6,899 bases of DNA from Clostridia bacterium. Its GTDB lineage: Bacteria; Bacillota; Clostridia; Christensenellales; UBA3700. Of this stretch, positions 1 to 6,308 are shown piece after piece. The position numbers and the translations under genes were made by a program. The notes under the pieces were generated by a model. It was not told the origin of the DNA, ran no database searches, and saw only the letters and a program-made list of their open reading frames with translations. Position 1 is the first letter of the stretch. Every line of letters begins with the position of its first letter. The stretch spans positions 1 through 6,899 of the forward strand of contig JAIEEW010000072.1 in assembly GCA_029067255.1 (NCBI GenBank), read 5' to 3'.

Positions 1-1
1 T

Positions 2-3000
2 TCTACGACGATTCTTCCCTACACCCCGTCCAAATATTCGCTCGTAGCGGGTTACGGTTCGGGTGAAAATTCCAGCACTTCTTCGACTTACACTTCAAGG
101 GGTATTATAGATACTGCCGCTTTTGACGGCGACGGCGCGGCTTCTGCGCTTTCCGCTCTTTCTAAATCTTTGCAAAGCGCGGGAAAAACTCTTGCCGATT
201 TGAAAACTCCTGAAGAGTCCATAGGCACGAGAATGCTCTATATGCAAAATAAGCAGGCGACCGCTTTCGGTTACCGCTCTTCCGTCGCTATGAATTTTGC
301 GACCAACAAATTCTATGAAGTCAGCATTTGGGCGAGAACATATATTGAAAAAGGCAGCGCTACAATAAGACTTACTGACGGTACCAACGAAGACAGCAAC
401 GGCTACGTTATAACTGCCGACAGCAACGATCAATGGACGAAGTACACCTTCTTCGTCGAAGCAAACCAGTTCCGCGCTACTTCTCTGTATCTTGAACTGT
501 GGCTCGGTTTCGGCGGTCAAAACGACACCGACAGCCATGCGATAGGCGCGGCGCTTTTCGACAGCCTTACGCTTAAAGAAATAACGAGAGCGGATTACGA
601 AAGCAAGACCGAAAACGACTCTCAAAAGAAGATAAGCCTTTATACTTCCGAAGAGAATATGGAATCCATCGCTTTAGATAACTTCAAAGTTCAGGATCCC
701 GAAAACACGATCAAAGAACGTTCTACTTTCAAAATTCTTGACGTTAAGAATTTTGCCGAAGACGCTTATTTCAAAGAAAATCCGCAAAAGCCTGTAGAAG
801 TTGAGAATTCTGATATTTTCAACGATAAGGTCCTTGCTATAAACAACTACTTGCCTACTTCCACGGTTTTGTCCACCTTGACCAATCCGGGAGAAGACAA
901 CGCGATCGATACTTCAAATCTTTTGAATATCGAACCTAACAAAACGTACGCTATATCGATGTACGTAAAGACGAAAGACGTCGCATCCGACAAAGGTCTG
1001 ACTGTTTCTCTTCTCAAATACAACGAAGATTATAAGGGAAAAGATTTCTCTAAGATGTTCACTTCGGTTTCGAGTTTCTCTAATCTCAATACCGAAAATC
1101 TTGAATCTGTAAAAGGCGTCAACGATTATACTTTGATCACCTTCTACGTTCTGGGCGCTCAAATTGAAAATACCAAACTCGCTATCTCGATTTCTTTGGG
1201 TAGCGGCGACGGAAGCGACTACTCCGCTCTCGCTATGGGTTACGGATACGTTTCTTCGATTTATCTCGAAAAGGTAGCGTACAGCAACTACTCTTCCGCA
1301 TCTTCCAGCACCGTTATCAATAAGGTATCTTTGGCTGGATCGGGCGCAAGCAGCGAAGTTTCCAGCAACGGTATGTTTAACTTTACCGATATCAGCGCTA
1401 CCAACAATCTTTTTGGCGACGACTGGATGAATACTCCCGTACTCGGATTGCCTACCGGTTGGACTTCAAGTAACTCCAAAGCGATAACGCTTGAACCTAT
1501 CAATGGCGAATACCCCAACATGGCGGGCGTTCTCAATCTTAAAAACACCGATCAGACCGGCGCTTTGAATATCCCTAACACCGATGATTTCTACAACGGC
1601 GCGGAAGGTCGTTTGTCTCTCGATAAGAACCCTACAGTTTTGGCTATCAAGAAAGACGATACGCTTGACGTACTCGGCTTTAAGTCAAACAACATTTCTT
1701 TGAGCGCAAATACTTTCTATGAATTCAAAGTATGGGCAAAAGCAAATGACGGAGATCAATTCAGTATAGTATTGAAAACCGCTACCGCAAGCGACGAGCG
1801 TTATAAATACGCAGTTATTACCGGCAACGGCGCATGGCACGAATACTCTATCTTTGTTGAAACAGGTATTTCCAGCGTTTCCGTTACGCTTACGCTAAAC
1901 GCCGGTTTTGAAAATGCGTCTTACGCGTCCAGCGAAGTATTCTTCACTCACGCGACGTACTCGACAATCGATTCCGCAGTATTCGAAAACGCGGTCAAGA
2001 ATGAGAAAGACGATAATTTCCGTTTCCTTACTCAGTCTTGGCTTGTCGATTCCTTTGACGACGTTGACAGCGCTGAAAGCATATCTTCGCCTAAGAACTT
2101 CACCGGCGCTCTCGTAGACACGGATGCGTCAAGCGACAGCGACGACCTTGTCAAAGGCGTAATCGACAAAAACAGAACGGACTTCTCCGATATCGATCTC
2201 GACACCGACAAAGACGAAGACATGGCTATCTACAACGCTATCTTCAACAATGATAAGACGAATATCGGCGACAGAGCGCTTGTTATCTACAACAAGTCAA
2301 ATACTTCTTACGCGTATACGTCAAACTCCGCTACGATTACCGGCGGAAAATACTACAAGATAAGCGTATGGGTATTGACTTACAAACTCGCTTCGACGGT
2401 GGACGAAAAGGACGAATACTTCAAACCCACCGCAACAATCACTCTCAAAGCGAACAATAAGACATACGAATTTGGTAGAAAACTCAATTCCGAGTCCAGC
2501 GATTACGATAAAGTAAGACTTGTTAACACTTCGACTTACGACGAAGACGGCAACGAAACAATCGGCGAATGGACGGAATACGCATTCTATATCTATGCGG
2601 AAGAAGATATTTCTTCCACTACGGCTACGTTGAGCGTAGGTCTTGGATTCAACTCTGAAGATTACCGTATGACGGGTTATGTATTCATAGATAACTTCTC
2701 CGTCGACGAAATTGAAGAGAGCGACTTCATTGCACGTAAAGATCAATACGGCGAAGACGAAAACGGCGCTTACTATAAGGACGGCGACAACTACGTTGAA
2801 ATCACCGACGCTAACCCCGCTCCGGCAGGCGCAACTCGCTATAAGAAACTGAGCGATAGCGAAGTCGCTGAACTTGACAACTCGCTTAACAGCGCTCTTG
2901 CAGACGACGAGAAGGCTGCCAACAACTTCCGTATAGTATTCACTTCCGACGACTCCAACGCAGAACCTGTTGATGAAGATCCTGAAGAAGAAACAAAAGA

Positions 3001-3184
3001 AAAAGATCCTATGATGTGGCTGTATATTTCGCTTGGCGCAGTCAGCGGTATTATAGTAGTAATCGTAGTAATCTATCTTATCAAGAAGTATGCTCCGAAG
3101 AGAAAGAAAAAACTCGTCAAGGGCAAATCTTCTAACAGACCGTCTGGCTCCGGCAACAGCAAGAGAGACCAGTTCGGAAAATAA
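2..3184 (+). CDS. Large cell-surface protein with four CBM4/9-like units and C-terminal membrane anchor (5' end missing)
   Basis: The reading frame is open from the first complete codon at 2 to TAA at 3182-3184, so the gene starts upstream; TTG at 170 is only an internal leucine codon. Of 1060 visible residues, four regions share a pattern typical of carbohydrate-binding family 4/9 beta-sandwiches: a strand such as FYEVSIWART, KTYAISMYVKT, FYEFKVWAKA or YYKISVWVL, then an amphipathic strand (WTKYTFFVEA, WHEYSIFVE, WTEYAFYIYA), then a glycine-rich strand ending in a domain-closing motif such as FIDNFSVDEI. They span roughly residues 76-197, 267-426, 460-663 and 679-905. After an acidic linker (EPVDEDPEEETKEKDP) comes one hydrophobic helix at 1007-1027 and a 33-residue Lys/Arg-rich tail, so the bulk should lie outside the cell. 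No LPXTG motif or catalytic domain is visible. Glycan binding is inferred from fold-like pattern only; ligand unknown. A terminator follows 23 bases after the stop. Confidence 0.85.
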   Translation, partial: STTILPYTPSKYSLVAGYGSGENSSTSSTYTSRGIIDTAAFDGDGAASALSALSKSLQSAGKTLADLKTPEESIGTRMLYMQNKQATAFGYRSSVAMNFATNKFYEVSIWARTYIEKGSATIRLTDGTNEDSNGYVITADSNDQWTKYTFFVEANQFRATSLYLELWLGFGGQNDTDSHAIGAALFDSLTLKEITRADYESKTENDSQKKISLYTSEENMESIALDNFKVQDPENTIKERSTFKILDVKNFAEDAYFKENPQKPVEVENSDIFNDKVLAINNYLPTSTVLSTLTNPGEDNAIDTSNLLNIEPNKTYAISMYVKTKDVASDKGLTVSLLKYNEDYKGKDFSKMFTSVSSFSNLNTENLESVKGVNDYTLITFYVLGAQIENTKLAISISLGSGDGSDYSALAMGYGYVSSIYLEKVAYSNYSSASSSTVINKVSLAGSGASSEVSSNGMFNFTDISATNNLFGDDWMNTPVLGLPTGWTSSNSKAITLEPINGEYPNMAGVLNLKNTDQTGALNIPNTDDFYNGAEGRLSLDKNPTVLAIKKDDTLDVLGFKSNNISLSANTFYEFKVWAKANDGDQFSIVLKTATASDERYKYAVITGNGAWHEYSIFVETGISSVSVTLTLNAGFENASYASSEVFFTHATYSTIDSAVFENAVKNEKDDNFRFLTQSWLVDSFDDVDSAESISSPKNFTGALVDTDASSDSDDLVKGVIDKNRTDFSDIDLDTDKDEDMAIYNAIFNNDKTNIGDRALVIYNKSNTSYAYTSNSATITGGKYYKISVWVLTYKLASTVDEKDEYFKPTATITLKANNKTYEFGRKLNSESSDYDKVRLVNTSTYDEDGNETIGEWTEYAFYIYAEEDISSTTATLSVGLGFNSEDYRMTGYVFIDNFSVDEIEESDFIARKDQYGEDENGAYYKDGDNYVEITDANPAPAGATRYKKLSDSEVAELDNSLNSALADDEKAANNFRIVFTSDDSNAEPVDEDPEEETKEKDPMMWLYISLGAVSGIIVVIVVIYLIKKYAPKRKKKLVKGKSSNRPSGSGNSKRDQFGK

Positions 3185-3207
3185 AACCGATATTTAAGGT
3201 AAAAATC

Positions 3208-3244
3208 AACGGACTTATTCGTTTGAATAAGTCCGTTTTCTTTA
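3208..3244 (+). terminator. Rho-independent terminator of the surface-protein gene
   Basis: A perfect 13-bp stem (AACGGACTTATTC at 3208-3220 with GAATAAGTCCGTT at 3225-3237) closes a GTTT loop and runs into TTTTCTTT. It sits 23 bases after the stop codon of the large surface-protein gene. An A-rich stretch before the stem means it could also stop transcripts arriving on the minus strand. Confidence 0.93.
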
Positions 3245-3270
3245 TAGTGAATTTATACGCTTGCAATCCT

Positions 3271-3356
3271 ACCAAACGCGAAATCTCTACTTCGTTTCGT
3301 TTTAGTCGGACTTTATATATGGATAGCCTGTCGGCATATGATTAGATTCTTCGACT
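3271..3356 (+). repeat. Interspersed repeat, copy A
   Basis: This copy starts at ACCAAACGC, has a core TTTTAGTCGGACTT, then GGATAGCCT and CGGCAT, and ends in TTAGATTCTTCGACT. The last 15 bases are identical to those of the inverted copy at 3843-3941, as are the GGATAGCCT and CGGCAT blocks. It lacks the CTTCGCTCA end seen in the two copies that follow, so it is truncated or diverged there. Confidence 0.7.
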
Positions 3357-3370
3357 GCACTTAAATACCC

Positions 3371-3520
3371 GACCAAACGCAAAATAGACACTCGCACAAA
3401 ACGCAATGCTTGCTCGCTAGACCGTCGCGTTGCTCCTTACGGCTACGCTCAATTTTGATCGGACTTAATACGGATTCTATATTTTATTAGATATTTCGAC
3501 TTCGCTGTTGCTTCGCTCAA
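3371..3520 (+). repeat. Interspersed repeat, copy B (longest)
   Basis: It begins GACCAAACGCAAAA, carries an extra middle segment rich in GC-type words (about 3390-3445), and then follows the shared core ATTTTGATCGGACTT to AGATATTTCGACTTCGCT and CTTCGCTCAAT. By hand alignment, about 62 of the last 72 bases match copy C. A fortuitous promoter-like pair, TTGATC (3455-3460) and TATATT (3478-3483) 17 bp apart, lies inside it. Confidence 0.7.
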
Positions 3521-3546
3521 TGGGCGTTCACTTCGACCTTTACAGA

Positions 3547-3584
3547 AGCAATCACATTTTATTAAAATGTAATTGCTTTTCTTT
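3547..3584 (+). terminator. Orphan terminator-like hairpin between repeat copies
   Basis: Arms at 3547-3561 and 3563-3577 are complementary over 15 bases with a single mismatch, giving a tight AT-rich hairpin. It is followed by TTTCTTT, which suits intrinsic termination on the plus strand. No gene lies directly upstream, and the surface-protein gene already has its own terminator about 340 bases earlier. It could be a back-up terminator or the end of an unannotated small transcript. Confidence 0.55.
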
Positions 3585-3617
3585 CTGTCAAGTTCTCGCC
3601 TTTCTAGAGAAGTCGTA

Positions 3618-3714
3618 AAATCTACGCTTCGCTCCAATTTTAGTCGGACTTCTTATGGATTGTATATTTTAATAGATATTTCGACTCCGCTATCGCTTCG
3701 CTCAATATGACGGA
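3618..3714 (+). repeat. Interspersed repeat, copy C
   Basis: It shows the same order of blocks as the other copies: CTTCGCTCCAATTTTAGTC, GGACTT, TGGAT, AGATATTTCGACT, CGCTTCGCTCAAT and finally ATGACGG. It is closest to copy B over the 72 bases from CAATTTT to CTCAAT, with about ten differences. The ATGACGG end matches the ATGACGGG end of the inverted copy D. Confidence 0.7.
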
Positions 3715-3808
3715 TAAAGATTCATTTCTCTGTACTCTTAAGATAATTGTAGAAAAGCCTTTACCTTGTTTTATTATATCCTTTCAAACTAATTTTCGTA
3801 TAATTACA

Positions 3809-3851
3809 AATGACGGGAGAGTTTACAACCTTTGTTCTCTCTCCCGTCATT
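3809..3851. repeat. 13-bp inverted repeat at the edge of repeat copy D
   Basis: AATGACGGGAGAG at 3809-3821 is perfectly complementary to CTCTCCCGTCATT at 3839-3851, with a 17-base spacer. The right arm is the outer end of repeat copy D, so the left arm looks like the same end present a second time in opposite orientation. There is no T-run after either arm, which argues against a terminator. Confidence 0.8.
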
Positions 3852-3941
3852 CTGAGCGTAGTCGAAGAATCTAATTCTAATGCCGTTAGGCTATCCGCTT
3901 TGAGTTCGACTAAAATCGCAGCAATGCTTTGCGTTTGGTCG
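3843..3941 (-). repeat. Interspersed repeat, copy D (inverted)
   Basis: Read on the minus strand it runs CGACCAAACGC, GATTTTAGTCGAACT, GGATAGCCT, CGGCAT, TTAGATTCTTCGACT and CGCTCAGAATGACGGG, the same block order as copies A to C. Its plus-strand form, CCCGTCATTCTGAGCG followed by TAGTCGAAGAATCT, belongs to a motif type that recurs in intergenic DNA of many bacterial assemblies and yields spurious VILSVVEE-type peptides; its function is unknown to me. Confidence 0.75.
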
Positions 3942-3980
3942 TTTATCTCAGTTTATAAAATACGTATTCCCCCACATAGC

Positions 3981-4010
3981 AAACGCCCGCGAATTTCTAA
4001 GCGGGCGTTT
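3981..4010 (-). terminator. Terminator of the leucine-rich-repeat lipoprotein gene
   Basis: A perfect 10-bp stem (AAACGCCCGC with GCGGGCGTTT) encloses a 10-base loop and lies 24 bases past the stop codon of the minus-strand gene. The T-run is short on the minus strand (GTTTGC) and slightly longer on the plus strand (GTTTTAG), so it may act in both directions. Confidence 0.75.
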
Positions 4011-4034
4011 TAGCAATAAACTCAAACAGATAAG

Positions 4035-5717
4035 TTAATTCTTTTTATATCCCCAAACAACCTTACAATCGCCGTTGTCCCACAAACTATCCCATCCACT
4101 GGGAATACTTGCCGCTTCGCAATAAACGGTCAAATTCAAACAACCTTTGAATGCGTATATATTTATTGTTGATACGCTAGTTGGAATTATGATTTCCATC
4201 AAATTATTACAATTCAAAAACGCGCTGTCTTCAATAGACGTTACGGAATACTCTATGTCTTTATAAGAAATAGACGTAGGTATTTCTTTATTACCGCCTA
4301 TCAACTCAGATTGATCCGTTATCTTTGCAATGCCGTCTTTTAAGGCGTATCTAATACCGTTTTCCGCCACGAAATATATATAGCCGTCTTCCGCTATTTC
4401 ATTGCTTTCGCTATTCCATACGACAGGATTATTGCCCTTCCAACCGCTAACCCATCCGATGGGTTGAGTTGCAGTTTCGCAATATATTGTCAACGCTCTA
4501 CAGCCGACAAAAGCCAAACTCTCGATTTCTGTAACGCTGCTAGGAATAGTGATTTCCATTAAATTACCGCAAAGAGCAAAAGCGGCAGAACTTATTTTAG
4601 TTATTCCGCTGGGTATTTCCACGCTTGTCAAACTTTTACATCCGTAAAACGTTTCCCTGCCTACGCTCTCAATACCTGACGGTATCTTAACGCTTGTCAA
4701 ACTACTGCAATGCTTGAACGCGCCTTCGTCTATACTCGTAATTCCCGACGGTATTTTTACGCTAGTTAAATCGCTGCAGTTATCAAACGCGCGGTAACCT
4801 ATGCTCGTTACGTTTGAAGGTATGTCTATGCTAGTCAATCCCTTACAACCCGCAAACGCCGAATCTCCGACGCTTGTTACAAAATTAGGTATTTCACTGT
4901 TCTTACATCCTAATACCAACTTATTCGATTGCTTTTCTATTATACAGTTCCCCTGGCTTTTATAGACAGCGTTATTAGGATCAACCGTCAATCCGGTAAT
5001 ATCCGCGCAATTAGCGAAAGCGTAGCGATCAATATCGGCTATATCTGCCGGTATTAACAACTGTGTAACCAACTGATTATTAAGATAAAGTTTTTCCGCA
5101 TACTCCAACGGATTGGATCTGCTGCCTTTGAAATATAAATTACACCAACAGGACATGTCGGTTATATATACGCCTTTCAATCCTTTACAACCGTCAAATG
5201 CATACGAGCCTATACTCTTAATTCCCGAAGGAATTTCAACGCTGACCAAATCGCCGCGATCTTCAAAAGCCTTAGCGGCTATGTCTGTAACAGGTTTACC
5301 TTTATACGTAGACGGAATAACTATTATCGTATTGTCGTTTCCGTCTTCAAGTCCTACTACGCTGTAAGTTTCGTTGTCTGGATTCAACTCAAATTTAAAT
5401 CCGTTATCTGAGTAGTAATTACATACTTCGCACTTAAATCTGTTATCAAACACGTGAGTCGCTTTAGCGTTGATAACGTCGTGTCCGCAAGTAGACTCTT
5501 GCCAATGGTACTGTTTGTCGTTTGACCATTCCGTTGCAAAAGTATGAACGTGGTCTTGCGGTTGGGAATCGCCGCTTCCAACGTCGTCTACAGAATCTCC
5601 GCTAGGCAACGCGGATTCTCCGCTTGAACTGTCTCCCTTTTTATCGCACCCAGCAAACGCTGTAATAGCGATAATAATTGCCAAAATAACTAGTAATACA
5701 AATGCTTTTTTAGACAT
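4035..5717 (-). CDS. BspA-type leucine-rich-repeat lipoprotein
   Basis: This is a 560-residue protein when started at ATG 5717, which sits 7 bases after GGAG; an ATG six bases earlier is too close to that site. A lysine start and a hydrophobic stretch end in TAFAGC, a lipobox-like site with Cys24 as the lipidated residue (Phe at -3 is unusual). A Ser/Gly/Asp linker follows. Residues about 56-100 form a Cys/His-rich module (HVHTF, YHWQESTCGH, THVF, CEVC). From about 143 to 531 there are around eleven repeats of the form S-I-x-x-x-A-F-x-x-C-x-x-L-x-x-V-x-I-P-S, including the family-typical insert NAVYKSQGNCIIE. Two segments, LTIYCETATQPIGW and LTVYCEAASIPSGW, are related and close each repeat block. 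Such proteins are surface-exposed and usually mediate binding to host or partner proteins; the ligand here is unknown. It is a single-gene unit with its own promoter and terminator. Confidence 0.93.
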   Translation of the reverse strand: MSKKAFVLLVILAIIIAITAFAGCDKKGDSSSGESALPSGDSVDDVGSGDSQPQDHVHTFATEWSNDKQYHWQESTCGHDVINAKATHVFDNRFKCEVCNYYSDNGFKFELNPDNETYSVVGLEDGNDNTIIVIPSTYKGKPVTDIAAKAFEDRGDLVSVEIPSGIKSIGSYAFDGCKGLKGVYITDMSCWCNLYFKGSRSNPLEYAEKLYLNNQLVTQLLIPADIADIDRYAFANCADITGLTVDPNNAVYKSQGNCIIEKQSNKLVLGCKNSEIPNFVTSVGDSAFAGCKGLTSIDIPSNVTSIGYRAFDNCSDLTSVKIPSGITSIDEGAFKHCSSLTSVKIPSGIESVGRETFYGCKSLTSVEIPSGITKISSAAFALCGNLMEITIPSSVTEIESLAFVGCRALTIYCETATQPIGWVSGWKGNNPVVWNSESNEIAEDGYIYFVAENGIRYALKDGIAKITDQSELIGGNKEIPTSISYKDIEYSVTSIEDSAFLNCNNLMEIIIPTSVSTINIYAFKGCLNLTVYCEAASIPSGWDSLWDNGDCKVVWGYKKN

Positions 5718-5724
5718 ATTCATT

Positions 5725-5728
5725 CTCC
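5725..5728 (-). promoter_or_regulatory. Ribosome binding site deciding the lipoprotein start
   Basis: On the minus strand GGAG is followed by AATGAAT and then ATG. Only the second ATG (5717) has a normal 7-base spacing. The first ATG (5723) begins one base after GGAG and is therefore an unlikely start. Confidence 0.75.
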
Positions 5729-5794
5729 AAACAATAGTATACCTTATTTAATAAAAGTTCGATCATTAAACAAAAATCGACTTTCTTATACACA

Positions 5795-5823
5795 ATTATA
5801 GCGTTTGTCAAATAAAATCGCAA
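5795..5823 (-). promoter_or_regulatory. Sigma-A-like promoter of the lipoprotein gene
   Basis: On the minus strand TTGCGA (5818-5823) and a perfect TATAAT (5795-5800) are 17 bp apart, which predicts a start near 5788 and a leader of about 70 bases. A second, overlapping pair is possible: TTGACA (5806-5811) and TATAAG (5785-5790), but its spacing is only 15 bp. Either would serve the lipoprotein gene. Confidence 0.6.
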
Positions 5824-5832
5824 GCATTTGCG
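5810..5832 (-). terminator. Weak terminator candidate after the LysM gene
   Basis: On the minus strand CGCAA (5828-5832) pairs with TTGCG (5819-5823) around a 4-base loop and is followed by ATTTTATTT. The stem is only five pairs, so strength is doubtful. It lies 40 bases after the LysM stop codon, and its second arm overlaps the -35 element of the next promoter. Confidence 0.35.
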
Positions 5833-5871
5833 CTTATATACAGTCTTTCCGACATTTGAGTAACTATACTC

Positions 5872-6171
5872 TCATCGCCGATCGCAACAAATAAAGAGTT
5901 TTTGCCCTATAAACACTCTGTCGGAATTAAATTCTTTGACGACTTCTTCGCTTACCCCGAATTTTCTTGCAATACTGGATACAGTATCAAAAGGCTGCAC
6001 AATATAATACTCGCCTTCGCGCGGTTCTATCAAAAGTCGCATACCCACGAATATCTCTTCGCTATCGAGTTTGTTGAGTTTTGCGATTGCCGCAGGCGTC
6101 GTGTGAAAATTTTCAGCGATCTCTTCCAAAGTCGTCTGTCCGCTCACTCTGTACATTATTTTATTTTCCAT
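5872..6171 (-). CDS. Small protein of two LysM domains without signal peptide
   Basis: The start is ATG at 6171, eight bases after GGAG; a TTG seven codons upstream is in frame but overlaps that site. The 99-residue product is almost entirely two LysM domains: YRVSGQTTLEEIAENF to VGMRLLIEP, and YYIVQPFDTVSSIARKF to IGQKLFI. Each shows the usual order of a short strand, a T-L/V-x-x-I-A helix, an N-rich turn and an I/V-G-x-x-L-x-I strand. LysM domains bind N-acetylglucosamine-containing glycans such as peptidoglycan. There is no signal peptide, transmembrane helix or catalytic domain, so it may stay inside the cell, as spore-coat morphogenetic LysM proteins do, or be exported another way. The tail ends CCDRR. 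The gene has its own promoter and is divergent from the SpoVB-like flippase gene; a spore or envelope role is inference. Confidence 0.85.
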   Translation of the reverse strand: MENKIMYRVSGQTTLEEIAENFHTTPAAIAKLNKLDSEEIFVGMRLLIEPREGEYYIVQPFDTVSSIARKFGVSEEVVKEFNSDRVFIGQKLFICCDRR

Positions 6172-6179
6172 AACAATAT

Positions 6180-6183
6180 CTCC
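6180..6183 (-). promoter_or_regulatory. Ribosome binding site deciding the LysM start
   Basis: GGAG on the minus strand stands eight bases before ATG 6171. This fixes the start at MENKIMYRV rather than at the in-frame TTG at 6192, for which no such site precedes. Confidence 0.75.
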
Positions 6184-6194
6184 ATAGATCAAAT

Positions 6195-6222
6195 ATTATA
6201 AATCTCTGCCGCCGCGTCCCAA
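6195..6222 (-). promoter_or_regulatory. Sigma-A-like promoter of the LysM gene
   Basis: On the minus strand TTGGGA (6217-6222) and a perfect TATAAT (6195-6200) are 16 bp apart. Transcription would begin about seven bases later, leaving a leader of roughly 16 bases that still contains the GGAG site. Confidence 0.6.
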
Positions 6223-6308
6223 CTGCAATACCGCTTAACGCGCTGTAAAATGTTTTTCAATATTATTCGCTATATTCTATTTTGTACAAGCGTCAAATAT
6301 TATATTGT

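Larger units (their letters stand above)
3185..4034. other. Convergent intergenic region without a credible gene
   Basis: This 850-bp stretch lies between two genes that point at each other. It holds a terminator for each flanking gene, four degenerate copies of one interspersed repeat, a 13-bp inverted repeat with a 17-base loop, and an orphan terminator-like hairpin. The open frames at 3449-3637 (-) and 3810-4013 (+) have no ribosome binding site or recognisable domain, and they run through the repeats, so I treat them as non-coding. Confidence 0.8.

Noticed and set aside
95..625. 176-residue open frame on the minus strand, and similar ones at 914-1162, 1288-1548 and 2321-2746
   Set aside because: They lie opposite the strongly supported surface-protein gene, have no ribosome binding site or domain, and arise from its codon use.
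3449..3637. 62-codon minus-strand frame
   Set aside because: It runs through repeat copies B and C and the orphan hairpin, with no start signal or recognisable domain.
3799..3804. TATAAT as a promoter -10 element
   Set aside because: No acceptable -35 element stands 16-18 bp upstream (ATATCC at 17), and no gene follows.
3271..3941. CRISPR array
   Set aside because: The repeats are few, imperfect, partly inverted and unevenly spaced, with no uniform spacers and no cas-like gene nearby.
3810..4013. 67-codon plus-strand frame containing VILSVVEES
   Set aside because: It is a translation of inverted repeat copy D and then of the lipoprotein terminator; there is no ribosome binding site, and this peptide type is a known artefact of the repeat.
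5858..5871. GAGTA...TACTC inverted repeat right after the LysM stop codon as a terminator
   Set aside because: The stem is only five AT-rich pairs and no T-run follows on the minus strand.
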